Origin: Alphaproteobacteria bacterium | GTDB lineage: Bacteria; Pseudomonadota; Alphaproteobacteria; Rhizobiales; Beijerinckiaceae | DNA: 5,777 bases | Assembly: GCA_009920595.1 (NCBI GenBank) | Contig: RFZR01000115.1 | Location: 1-5,777, forward strand | Reading direction: 5' to 3' | Shown: positions 1-5,770 of the stretch, one piece after another | Numbering within the stretch: position 1 is the first letter of the stretch | Layout: the number at the start of each line of letters is the position of its first letter | The notes under the pieces: generated by a model | Database searches by the model: none | The model's input: the letters and a program-made list of their open reading frames with translations, nothing else | What the model was told of the DNA's origin: nothing | Program-made: the position numbers and the translations under genes

Positions 1-1128
1 TGGATCATTGGTGGGATGTTTGTTCTGGCTTTAGGCGGTGCTCTGGCTGCGGCTTCTGTCGGACTGACCGCTTCTTCAACCATACTCGGTCTATGCGTTG
101 CTTTTGTTGCTTTCACGCTGATCGGCATCGGCGTTGGCGCTTCAGGAACATCCTTGTTGATTTTCTTAGCAAGCCATGTCGAACGTGAACGACGCGCGGC
201 AGCAGCCACCATCGTGTGGATTATGATGATTGTCGGATTCATTCTGACATCCGCTTTTGTCGGCCATTTCCTCGATCCGTTCACACCACTTCGTCTCGTT
301 ACGCTCGCATCGACAATTTGCGCCTTTGCATTTTTGATTTCGCTCGTTGCACTTTATCGTCTTGAGCCTCGTCAAAAACAAACATCACATATTCAATCGA
401 ATAGTGAAGCGGCAAAGCCGGCCTTTCGTGAAGCCTTTGCGCATGTGTGGCGTATGGCCGAAGCGCGCCGCTTTGCCATTTTTGTTTTCATCTCCATGCT
501 CGCTTACAGCGCGCAGGATCTCATCCTTGAACCTTTTGCCGCACTTCGTTTTGGTTTGACACCCGGACAAACAGCGTCTCTTTCCGGCACACAAAATGGT
601 GGTGTTCTTTTCGGAATGATTTTGGTTGGTGTTCTTGCGACCATGTTTAATCGCTATCGCTTTATGGAGTTGCGCAACTGGGTCATGCTTGGATGTTTTG
701 GCTCCTCTTTGGCTTTGATCGGTCTTGTTGTTGCAGCACGAATGGGGCCACCATGGCCGATCTCTGCATCAGTCTTTGCGCTTGGGTTCGCGAATGGCGT
801 TTATGCCGTCGCAGCCATCGGTTCGATGTTTACATCTGCGCGTGCTGAAGGCTCAGAGCATGAAGGGCTTCGCATGGGCCTCTTTGGCGCCGCACAAGCC
901 GTGGCCTTTGGGTTAGGCGGTGTTGCAGGGACAGGTCTTTCCGATTTTTTCCGCATCTTTATGGATGCGCCAGAAATTGCCTATGCATCCGTTTTCGCCA
1001 TTGAAGCGCTTTTATTTGTTGTCGCGGCGTGGCTTGCCACATCGATTGGTCGCAACACTGCGCATTCAGAAAATCAAAATCCGCTTGTGCTTGCAGCAGG
1101 GCATGAGATCGGCGTTGAGGGAGGTTGA
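1..1128 (+). CDS. bch2: Bch2/PucC-family MFS-like membrane protein (5' end outside window)
   Basis: The frame is open from base 1 to the TGA at 1126-1128. The Met at 16 is therefore probably internal and this is the C-terminal 375 residues of a protein usually about 430-480 long. Roughly ten hydrophobic helices are visible, split by a polar loop (about residues 120-155 of the visible part), as in the 12-helix major facilitator fold. Family-typical stretches are GASGTSLLIFLA followed by ERERRAAAATIVWIMMIVGF near visible residues 46-80, and SAQDLILEPFAALRFGLTPG near 170-189. These match the BCH2/PucC/LhaA family, proposed to act in bacteriochlorophyll delivery or light-harvesting complex assembly in the inner membrane. 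Its position 7 bp before bchP matches bch2 (ORF428) in Rhodobacter clusters, which favours Bch2 over true PucC or LhaA. The exact subfamily is inferred from context. Confidence 0.88.
   Translation, partial: WIIGGMFVLALGGALAAASVGLTASSTILGLCVAFVAFTLIGIGVGASGTSLLIFLASHVERERRAAAATIVWIMMIVGFILTSAFVGHFLDPFTPLRLVTLASTICAFAFLISLVALYRLEPRQKQTSHIQSNSEAAKPAFREAFAHVWRMAEARRFAIFVFISMLAYSAQDLILEPFAALRFGLTPGQTASLSGTQNGGVLFGMILVGVLATMFNRYRFMELRNWVMLGCFGSSLALIGLVVAARMGPPWPISASVFALGFANGVYAVAAIGSMFTSARAEGSEHEGLRMGLFGAAQAVAFGLGGVAGTGLSDFFRIFMDAPEIAYASVFAIEALLFVVAAWLATSIGRNTAHSENQNPLVLAAGHEIGVEGG
1119..1125 (+). promoter_or_regulatory. Ribosome binding site that sets the bchP start
   Basis: GGGAGGT, a strong match to the Shine-Dalgarno sequence, lies inside the last codons of the upstream transporter gene and ends 10 nt before the ATG at 1136. 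This supports 1136 as the bchP start rather than the Met 216 nt further upstream in the same open frame. An in-frame TTG at 1130 is too close to the site to be preferred. Confidence 0.7.
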
Positions 1129-1135
1129 GTTGACC

Positions 1136-2335
1136 ATGAACAATCAAAGCGCCTCGGACCATTTCGATGTGGTTGTGATTGGCGGTGGCCCTTCAGGGGC
1201 TACAGCGGCGGATGATCTCGCGCGTGCCGGAAGAAAAGTTGCTTTGCTTGATCGCGCAGGACGCATCAAACCTTGTGGCGGTGCGATTCCGCCGCGCCTG
1301 ATTCGTGATTTTGCTATTCCTGATGAATTGATCGTTGCGCGTGTTGATTGTGCGCGAATCGTTTCGCCTTCAGGTCGGCATGTCGATATGCCGGTTGAAG
1401 GTTCTTATGTCGGCATGGTTGATCGCGACGAATTTGATGAATGGCTGCGTGAACGCGCCGCTTCATCGGGGGCGCATCGGTTCACAGGAACCTATGAACG
1501 CTTTGAACGCGAAGGCGATGGCACGCCGCGGATCATCTATAAAAATGCGGATGGTAAGGAAGCGTCGATTGTCGCACGTCTTGTCATTGGTGCTGACGGT
1601 GCGTTGTCGAAAGTCGCGCGCGATACGATCCGTGGGGGCGATCGTATGCCCTATGTCTTCGCCTATCATGAAATTGTCAAAGCACCTGAGACACAAGATG
1701 TCGATTATGAGCCAGCGCGCTGCGATGTTTATTATCGCGGAACTCTGTCACCCGATTTTTACGCTTGGGTTTTTCCGCATGGCAAAACCATGAGTATTGG
1801 CACGGGTAGTGCGAATAAAGGATTCTCTCTGAAAGGATCAGTTGCGGAATTGCGTCGTGATGCGGGTTTCGCTTCGCTCGAAACCATTCGTAAAGAAGGC
1901 GCACCGATTCCGTTGAAACCGTTGAAGCGGTGGGATAATGGCCGCGATGTGTTGCTGGCAGGTGATGCCGCGGGTGTTGTTGCGCCGGCATCAGGCGAGG
2001 GCATTTATTACGCGATGCTTGGCGGACGATTGGCCGCAGAAGCGGTTGAAGCGTGTCTTGTCACCAATGATGCACGTGCGCTTCAATTGGCGCGTAAGAA
2101 ATTCATGAAGGATCATGGCCGCGTCTTTTTCATTCTCGGCATCATGCAACGTTTCTGGTATCGCACGGATGGATTGCGTGAGCGTTTCGTGTCGATGTGT
2201 GCTGACAAAGATGTGCAGCGTCTCACATGGCAAGCCTATACGGAAAAGAAACTCGTTCGCGCTGACCCGCTCGCACATGTGAAGATCTTCTTCAAAGACA
2301 TGGCGCATCTTCTTGGGCTCGTGAAACCGGCATGA
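1136..2335 (+). CDS. bchP: Geranylgeranyl reductase BchP (geranylgeranyl-bacteriochlorophyll reductase)
   Basis: A 399-residue flavoprotein, normal length for the family. It carries out the stepwise reduction of the geranylgeranyl tail of bacteriochlorophyll a to phytyl, the last step of the pathway. Visible motifs are the dinucleotide-binding VVVIGGGPSGATAADDLA at residues 12-29 with an acidic strand end (LLDR, 37-40), the family stretch KPCGGAIPP at 45-53, the second FAD motif IGADGALSKVAR at 151-162, and the FAD ribityl-binding AGDAAG...ASGEGI at 275-290. The start at 1136 is chosen because the FAD fold begins ten residues in and a good ribosome site precedes it; the open frame extends to 920 but that part overlaps the upstream gene. 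The gene follows the transporter by 7 bp and ends in an ATGA overlap with tspO, so it is very likely co-transcribed with both. No missing motif was seen. Confidence 0.97.
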   Translation: MNNQSASDHFDVVVIGGGPSGATAADDLARAGRKVALLDRAGRIKPCGGAIPPRLIRDFAIPDELIVARVDCARIVSPSGRHVDMPVEGSYVGMVDRDEFDEWLRERAASSGAHRFTGTYERFEREGDGTPRIIYKNADGKEASIVARLVIGADGALSKVARDTIRGGDRMPYVFAYHEIVKAPETQDVDYEPARCDVYYRGTLSPDFYAWVFPHGKTMSIGTGSANKGFSLKGSVAELRRDAGFASLETIRKEGAPIPLKPLKRWDNGRDVLLAGDAAGVVAPASGEGIYYAMLGGRLAAEAVEACLVTNDARALQLARKKFMKDHGRVFFILGIMQRFWYRTDGLRERFVSMCADKDVQRLTWQAYTEKKLVRADPLAHVKIFFKDMAHLLGLVKPA

Positions 2336-2838
2336 TTGATTTTGAACCCGGCTTTTTGTCGGCGCTTGCGGGTTCGGCAGCGGTCTCGATTCTCGTTGCG
2401 GGTGCGGGCGGTTTCATGACTGATACAGGCCCATGGTACCGCTCGATGAAATTTCCTTCATGGAAACCCCCGGATTGGGCTTTCGGTCCCATATGGACGC
2501 TTGTTCTTGTATGCGCGACCTTGGGTTCGGCGAAGGGTCTCCAAGCGGCGCCTGATGATCAAACCTACTGGCTATGCGTCGCCGTTCTTGGGCTTAACGC
2601 GGGTTTGAACATTCTCTGGAACGCGATTTTCTTTGCGCTTCGCCGACCCGATTGGGCCTTTATCGAAGTGGTGATTTTCTGGCTCTCGATTTTGGCTGTG
2701 ATGTTCGTGATTGGCAGCCATGCGCCATTCGCGGCACTTTACTTTTTGCCTTATCTTTTTTGGGTTGGGATCGCGAGCCTTTTGAACTGGAAAATTGTTG
2801 TTCTCAATCGTCCCTTCGGAGCCCTCTCTCATGATTGA
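2332..2838 (+). CDS. tspO: TspO/MBR-family tryptophan-rich sensory protein
   Basis: A 168-residue protein with five hydrophobic helices, the usual size and topology of TspO (bacterial relative of the mitochondrial translocator protein). The diagnostic first loop is clear: PWYRSMKFPSWKPPDWAFGP at residues 34-53, then IW. Later family motifs are NILWNAIFFALRRPDWA at 93-109 and LPYLFWVGIASLLNWKIVVL at 139-158, then NR. TspO proteins bind porphyrins. In Rhodobacter sphaeroides, TspO in the outer membrane lowers photosynthesis gene expression in response to oxygen. The ATG overlaps the bchP stop as ATGA and no good Shine-Dalgarno precedes it, so translation probably depends on ribosomes finishing bchP. 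In Rhodobacter the gene (crtK) sits beside carotenoid genes; here it lies between bchP and a cytochrome c2. The porphyrin role here is inferred from the family. Confidence 0.95.
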   Translation: MIDFEPGFLSALAGSAAVSILVAGAGGFMTDTGPWYRSMKFPSWKPPDWAFGPIWTLVLVCATLGSAKGLQAAPDDQTYWLCVAVLGLNAGLNILWNAIFFALRRPDWAFIEVVIFWLSILAVMFVIGSHAPFAALYFLPYLFWVGIASLLNWKIVVLNRPFGALSHD

Positions 2839-3133
2839 GGACTTTGTTGCGAGCGGTCACGCGGCCGATCTTATTCTGGTTGTTATGGTGTTTGAGGCGA
2901 TTTTCTTGGGGGTTTATCTCAAGAAACGCGGGCTTTCTCGCTATATCCCCGGTTTCTGGGCCGCGCTTATTGCGGGTGCCGCTTTGGTCTTGGCGTTAAG
3001 GGCGGCGCTTACGGGCGGCAGCGTGGTGGTCATTGTGGTTTGTATGGGTCTGAGCTTTGCAGCCCATTTGATTGAGTTGGCCCTTAAGATTGTTTCCGTG
3101 CCGACTAATCCGGACTATGAGGGGCGCGCGTAA
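2831..3133 (+). CDS. Small three-helix membrane protein of unknown function
   Basis: I do not recognise a named family. The product is 100 residues with three hydrophobic segments, near residues 12-30, 42-60 and 63-88. A short basic loop (KKRGLSR, 31-37) separates the first two, and the polar tail ends NPDYEGRA. It has no cysteine pair, haem motif or obvious catalytic signature; one His (80) and one Glu (82) lie inside the third helix. The ATG at 2831 overlaps the end of tspO by 8 bp and has GGAG at 2818-2821, 9 nt upstream. An in-frame ATG at 2795 would extend it 12 residues into tspO and is less likely. Membrane-protein composition, a sensible ribosome site and tight packing inside the operon make it a real gene. 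Its place between tspO and cytochrome c2 suggests a photosynthetic-membrane role, but this is only context. Confidence 0.8.
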   Translation: MIEDFVASGHAADLILVVMVFEAIFLGVYLKKRGLSRYIPGFWAALIAGAALVLALRAALTGGSVVVIVVCMGLSFAAHLIELALKIVSVPTNPDYEGRA

Positions 3134-3138
3134 GATGA

Positions 3139-3150
3139 TGTCGTCTGACA
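3139..3150 (+). promoter_or_regulatory. Short inverted repeat upstream of cytochrome c2 (possible operator)
   Basis: TGTCGTCTGACA is a perfect TGTC-N4-GACA palindrome in the 47 bp spacer, 30 bp before the cytochrome c2 ATG. The half-sites resemble the TGT...ACA of PpsR/CrtJ operators, but the spacing is TGT-N6-ACA, not the N12 of that regulator. It also does not match the FnrL TTGAT-N4-ATCAA pattern. A short palindrome like this can occur by chance, so any binding is a guess. Confidence 0.25.
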
Positions 3151-3180
3151 CTCAGGCCGACTGCAGGAAGGAAATCGCGC

Positions 3181-3561
3181 ATGTCCAGAATTCTGATCAT
3201 TTCGTCACTCGCCGCCATGGTGATGGCCGCTACGCCGGCCCTCGCGGATGGCGATGCCGCCGCTGGCGAAAAAGTCTTCATCAAATGCAAAGCTTGTCAC
3301 GAGAACGAGCAAGGTGTGAACAAGATTGGCCCGACGCTGAAGGGCATCGTTGGTCGCAAGGGCGCTTCGGTCGAAGGTTATGCCTATTCGGATGCTATGA
3401 AGGCGAAGGGCGCCGAAGGTCTCGTCTGGGACGAAGCCACACTCACAGCCTATCTCCCCGATCCGAAGGCCTATGTGCCGGGCACCAAAATGGCGTTTGC
3501 TGGTTTGAAGAACCCGCAAGAAGTGGCCGACGTCATCGCCTATCTCAAGACCAAGCCATAA
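3181..3561 (+). CDS. cycA: Cytochrome c2, periplasmic class I c-type cytochrome
   Basis: A 126-residue precursor with a Sec signal peptide: a short basic start, a hydrophobic core (about 4-18) and an AxA-type cleavage site after Ala22 (PALA, then DG). The mature part of about 104 residues has a single haem site CKACH at 36-40, the class I stretch IGPTLKGIVGRKGA at 49-62, and the sixth-ligand Met104 in PGTKMAF at 100-106. It lacks the insertions of the longer c2 proteins, so it is of the short, mitochondrial-like type. It should shuttle electrons in the periplasm from the bc1 complex to the reaction centre, here through the tetrahaem PufC encoded about 1.2 kb away. AGGAAGG at 3165-3171 is a strong ribosome site 9 nt before the ATG. 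Codons look more C/G-ending than in its neighbours, consistent with high expression. The symbol cycA rests on location and family; another soluble class I cytochrome is the alternative. Confidence 0.92.
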   Translation: MSRILIISSLAAMVMAATPALADGDAAAGEKVFIKCKACHENEQGVNKIGPTLKGIVGRKGASVEGYAYSDAMKAKGAEGLVWDEATLTAYLPDPKAYVPGTKMAFAGLKNPQEVADVIAYLKTKP

Positions 3562-3581
3562 TCGGCATTTTTGAATTTACT

Positions 3582-3614
3582 TCATGCGGCGCGTCGCTCA
3601 GAGGTGCCGCATGA
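3582..3614 (+). promoter_or_regulatory. Inverted repeat that can fold over the idi start codon
   Basis: TCATGCGGC at 3582-3590 is exactly complementary to GCCGCATGA at 3606-3614, giving nine Watson-Crick pairs. A G-U (3591/3605) and a C-G pair (3592/3604) extend the stem inward. The loop is 3593-3603. In RNA the idi ATG (3611-3613) is buried in the stem, and the ribosome site AGAGGT (3600-3605) spans loop and stem. Such a structure could lower translation initiation unless melted or opened by ribosomes arriving from cytochrome c2. The pairing is seen directly; the regulatory role is inferred. The left arm plus 3593-3597 also reads GCGGC-N2-GTCGC, close to the GCGNC...GNCGC pattern reported for RegA/PrrA, though this is weak evidence in GC-rich DNA. 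Confidence 0.5.
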
Positions 3615-4627
3615 GTGATATCGAACAACGCAAACGCGATCACATTGAGATCGTGTTGTCGGGCGCGGCCCGCCACAGCGCCTCTGCCGGATTTGACGGC
3701 ATCGCCTTCGAGCACAATGCGCTTCCCGAATTATCATTTAACGACATCGATCTTTCGACGCGCTTTCTCGGCAAGACGTTGAAGCTGCCTTATCTTGCGT
3801 CGTCCATGACTGGCGGCCCGGCCGATTCTGATCGCATCAATCTTGCGATTGCGGAAGCGGCAGAACAATGCGGCTTTGCGATGGGCGTTGGGTCGCAACG
3901 CATCGCGCTCGCAGGCGGGAAGTCGCATGGACTTGATCGGCGCTTGCGTGATCATGCGCCGACAATTCCCATCTATGCCAATCTTGGTGCTGTGCAGCTT
4001 GTGAATGGTATGGGCCTTGATTATGCACGGCGCGCGCTTGAAGAGATTGGAGCGGACGCTCTGATCTTGCATCTCAATCCCATCCAAGAAGTTTTACAAA
4101 AAGATGGTGATCATGATTGGCGCGGTGTTACCAAAGCCATTGCCGACCTTGTCGCGAAATTTTCCGCGCCGGTGATTGTCAAAGAAGTGGGCTTCGGCAT
4201 TTCGGTTGATGTCGCGCGGCGTCTGCTTGAGTGCGGTGTGGCTGCGATTGATGTTGCGGGCGCCGGTGGCACAAGTTGGGCCGCTGTTGAAGGTCGTCGC
4301 GCGTCTGATCAACCAACGCATGATCTTGCTGAATTGTTTCGTGATTGGGGCATACCCACTGTTGAAGCCCTTGCGTCTTTGCGGGGACGTTTTCCTGATC
4401 TGCCATTGATTGCATCAGGCGGTGTGCGTCACGGTCTTGATGCGGCTAAAGCGATTCGTCTCGGTGCTGATCTTGTCGGCCAAGCTGCGGCGTTGCTCGC
4501 GCCCGCGATGCAGGGGACTGAAGCCGTGATTGCGCATGTTGAATTTTTTGCCCGCGCGTTGCGCTTGGCGTGTTTCGCGACGGGGTCGAAAGATCTGCGC
4601 GCGTTGCGTAAAGCCGCCTTGCGGTAG
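3611..4627 (+). CDS. fni: Isopentenyl diphosphate isomerase type 2 (FMN-dependent)
   Basis: A 338-residue TIM-barrel flavoenzyme, typical length for type 2 Idi. It interconverts isopentenyl and dimethylallyl diphosphate in the cytoplasm using reduced FMN and Mg2+. Family motifs, numbered from Met at 3611, are RKRDHIE at 7-13, SMTGG at 65-69, GVGSQR at 92-97, NLGAVQ at 124-129, the Mg/substrate motif HLNPIQE at 154-160 followed by DGD, VIVKEVGFGIS at 188-198 with Lys191, AGAGGTSW at 216-223 and the phosphate-binding IASGGVRHG at 267-275 followed by GADLVGQA. The start at 3611 is preferred over the in-frame ATG at 3584 because AGAGGT lies just upstream, the family begins near RKxDH, and 3584 has no ribosome site. 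It supplies precursors for carotenoids and the bacteriochlorophyll tail. It lies 49 bp after cytochrome c2 and is the last + strand gene before the convergent spacer. Confidence 0.96.
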   Translation: MSDIEQRKRDHIEIVLSGAARHSASAGFDGIAFEHNALPELSFNDIDLSTRFLGKTLKLPYLASSMTGGPADSDRINLAIAEAAEQCGFAMGVGSQRIALAGGKSHGLDRRLRDHAPTIPIYANLGAVQLVNGMGLDYARRALEEIGADALILHLNPIQEVLQKDGDHDWRGVTKAIADLVAKFSAPVIVKEVGFGISVDVARRLLECGVAAIDVAGAGGTSWAAVEGRRASDQPTHDLAELFRDWGIPTVEALASLRGRFPDLPLIASGGVRHGLDAAKAIRLGADLVGQAAALLAPAMQGTEAVIAHVEFFARALRLACFATGSKDLRALRKAALR

Positions 4628-4640
4628 CGCGGGTTTTATT

Positions 4641-4666
4641 TGTTATTGCGTTCGCTCGCAATGACA
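4641..4666 (+). repeat. REP-like palindrome after idi, possible weak terminator
   Basis: A ten-pair stem, TGTTATTGCG (4641-4650) with CGCAATGACA (4657-4666), closes a TTCGCT loop; the pair 4644/4663 is G-U in + strand RNA and a mismatch in - strand RNA. It starts 14 bp after the idi stop. A T-rich stretch (4673-4679) follows only after a 6 nt gap, so as a rightward intrinsic terminator for idi it would be weak. On the - strand it reads TGTCATTGCGAGCGAA..., which resembles the GTCATTGCGAGCGA-type palindromes dispersed in many bacterial genomes. Only one copy is in this window, so repeat status is from recalled similarity. Confidence 0.5.
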
Positions 4667-4683
4667 CTGTCATTCTTTTAAAT

Positions 4684-4712
4684 AAAAAAAAGCCGGAGCT
4701 TTCGCTCCGGCT
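4684..4712 (-). terminator. Rho-independent terminator of pufC
   Basis: AGCCGGAGC (4691-4699) and GCTCCGGCT (4704-4712) form a perfect 9 bp GC-rich stem with a four-base loop (GAAA on the - strand). Reading leftward, the stem is followed by eight T residues (4691-4684 on the - strand). It begins 25 bp past the pufC stop codon. On the + strand the A tract precedes the hairpin and no T tract follows, so it is one-directional. This marks the end of the transcript carrying pufC, presumably the puf operon. Confidence 0.93.
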
Positions 4713-4737
4713 CAAGTCGCCTGGGTGGAACAACCGC

Positions 4738-5763
4738 TCAGGGATTGGGTTGACGCAGCTCCTCATAGTCTTTGACCATGGCCGCGCCATAAAGAGGTTT
4801 GTAGACGCCTTGGTGGCAGGTTGCGCAGTTCACTTTCGCAACATCGCCTGAAGGCCCAAGCCGCTCTTTCGGGAAGACCCCTTGGAGCGAATTGAGATAG
4901 GTTTCATTCACTTCGCTGACCATATGGATGCCATGCCATGCGGTCACACGTTGCGGACGGCTTTCAGCCCATGACGCGAATTGCCGTGAATTGTGGCAAT
5001 AGGTGCAGTTCACACCGAGCGCTGTGGAGAGATGCATCATCAGCGCATAAGTGGTTTCTGTGTCATGGATCGAGGCTTTGGTTGTGCCTTCAGGCAAAGC
5101 CGTTGTGGCATTCACGCGGATATTGGCGCCTTTTGCCAAGAGCGGCGTGAAGGGGTCGTAAGTCAGAGAGGTTGTACCGACGACTTTCGACGCGAGGTTC
5201 TGGCCTTGACGGCTTGACGCCATACCGGCCGCTTGCGGCGAACCTTCATTCTTGAACCAGATATTCGCCGGAACCGGATTGCCGCGATGGCAGGTGTAGC
5301 AGGTGACGCCTGTCTGCGCGACGTGAGGTGTCCACATCGTGTTGATCGCGCGTGTCATCTGCAACATGCGACGCGCCACCACTTTCGTGTAGAGGCTGTC
5401 ATCTGCCATGTTCTCTGGATTATGGCAGTAGGTGCAGCCTTGTTCAGGGGAGACCCAATTGGTGATCGCGCCCATCAAGCGATTGAATTCTTCGACATCA
5501 AGATCGCCAAGAACTTTGACGTTTTGATAGTCTTTTGAATCTTTCACTTTCACGCCCGAGAGTTTCACCGGCGGATCAGGCTCTGGTGCAACATTCGCTT
5601 TTTGGAGTTTTGCTTCCATCCGCGGATTGTTGATTTCCACCATGCCCACGCCACGTGGACCGATCTGGGTTGAGGCCATCGGGGGCCGCTCCCATGAGAG
5701 CATCATCGCAATAGTGAGCAATGTGCCCGCGATGATGCCGATAAATGCGAGTGCGTATTTCAT
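4738..5763 (-). CDS. pufC: Photosynthetic reaction centre tetrahaem cytochrome c subunit
   Basis: A 341-residue protein of normal family length that caps the reaction centre on the periplasmic side and passes electrons from soluble cytochromes to the special pair. Four haem sites are present: CTYCH at 110-114, CYTCH at 155-159, CTYCH at 253-257 and CATCH at 313-317. Candidate axial ligands Met97, Met133 and Met242 plus His147 sit at the same spacings from the haem cysteines as Met74, Met110, Met233 and His124 in the Blastochloris viridis protein, so all four haems look intact. The N-terminus has one hydrophobic helix (about 3-23), then WERPP and the family stretch QIGPRGVGM at 33-41. There is no cysteine before 110, so it lacks a lipoprotein site and is probably held by an uncleaved helix. 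The gene is convergent to idi; pufM is expected just beyond the right edge. Confidence 0.97.
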   Translation of the reverse strand: MKYALAFIGIIAGTLLTIAMMLSWERPPMASTQIGPRGVGMVEINNPRMEAKLQKANVAPEPDPPVKLSGVKVKDSKDYQNVKVLGDLDVEEFNRLMGAITNWVSPEQGCTYCHNPENMADDSLYTKVVARRMLQMTRAINTMWTPHVAQTGVTCYTCHRGNPVPANIWFKNEGSPQAAGMASSRQGQNLASKVVGTTSLTYDPFTPLLAKGANIRVNATTALPEGTTKASIHDTETTYALMMHLSTALGVNCTYCHNSRQFASWAESRPQRVTAWHGIHMVSEVNETYLNSLQGVFPKERLGPSGDVAKVNCATCHQGVYKPLYGAAMVKDYEELRQPNP

Positions 5764-5770
5764 GACGTCG

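Noticed and set aside
16..18. ATG at 16 as the true start of the Bch2/PucC gene
   Set aside because: The frame is open to the window edge, no ribosome site is visible, and the protein would be shorter than the family and lack its first helices.
920..1135. Upstream extension of the bchP reading frame from an ATG at 920
   Set aside because: It overlaps the end of the transporter gene in another frame, encodes no family sequence, and a strong ribosome site supports the ATG at 1136.
1335..1793. 152-residue open frame on the + strand inside bchP
   Set aside because: It lies wholly inside a clearly real gene in another frame, and its basic, Met/Arg-rich composition resembles no protein family.
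3584..3610. Earlier in-frame ATG for idi at 3584
   Set aside because: No ribosome site precedes it, it adds nine residues absent from the family, and AGAGGT fits the ATG at 3611.
3072..3614. 180-residue open frame spanning the cytochrome c2 gene
   Set aside because: An out-of-frame shadow of cytochrome c2, arginine-rich and low in hydrophobic structure; the c2 frame has the signal peptide and haem site.
4662..4672. TGACACTGTCA, an 11 bp palindrome in the convergent spacer
   Set aside because: The single central base makes it unable to form an RNA hairpin of that length, it overlaps the larger stem, and it lies after stop codons of both genes, an unlikely operator site.
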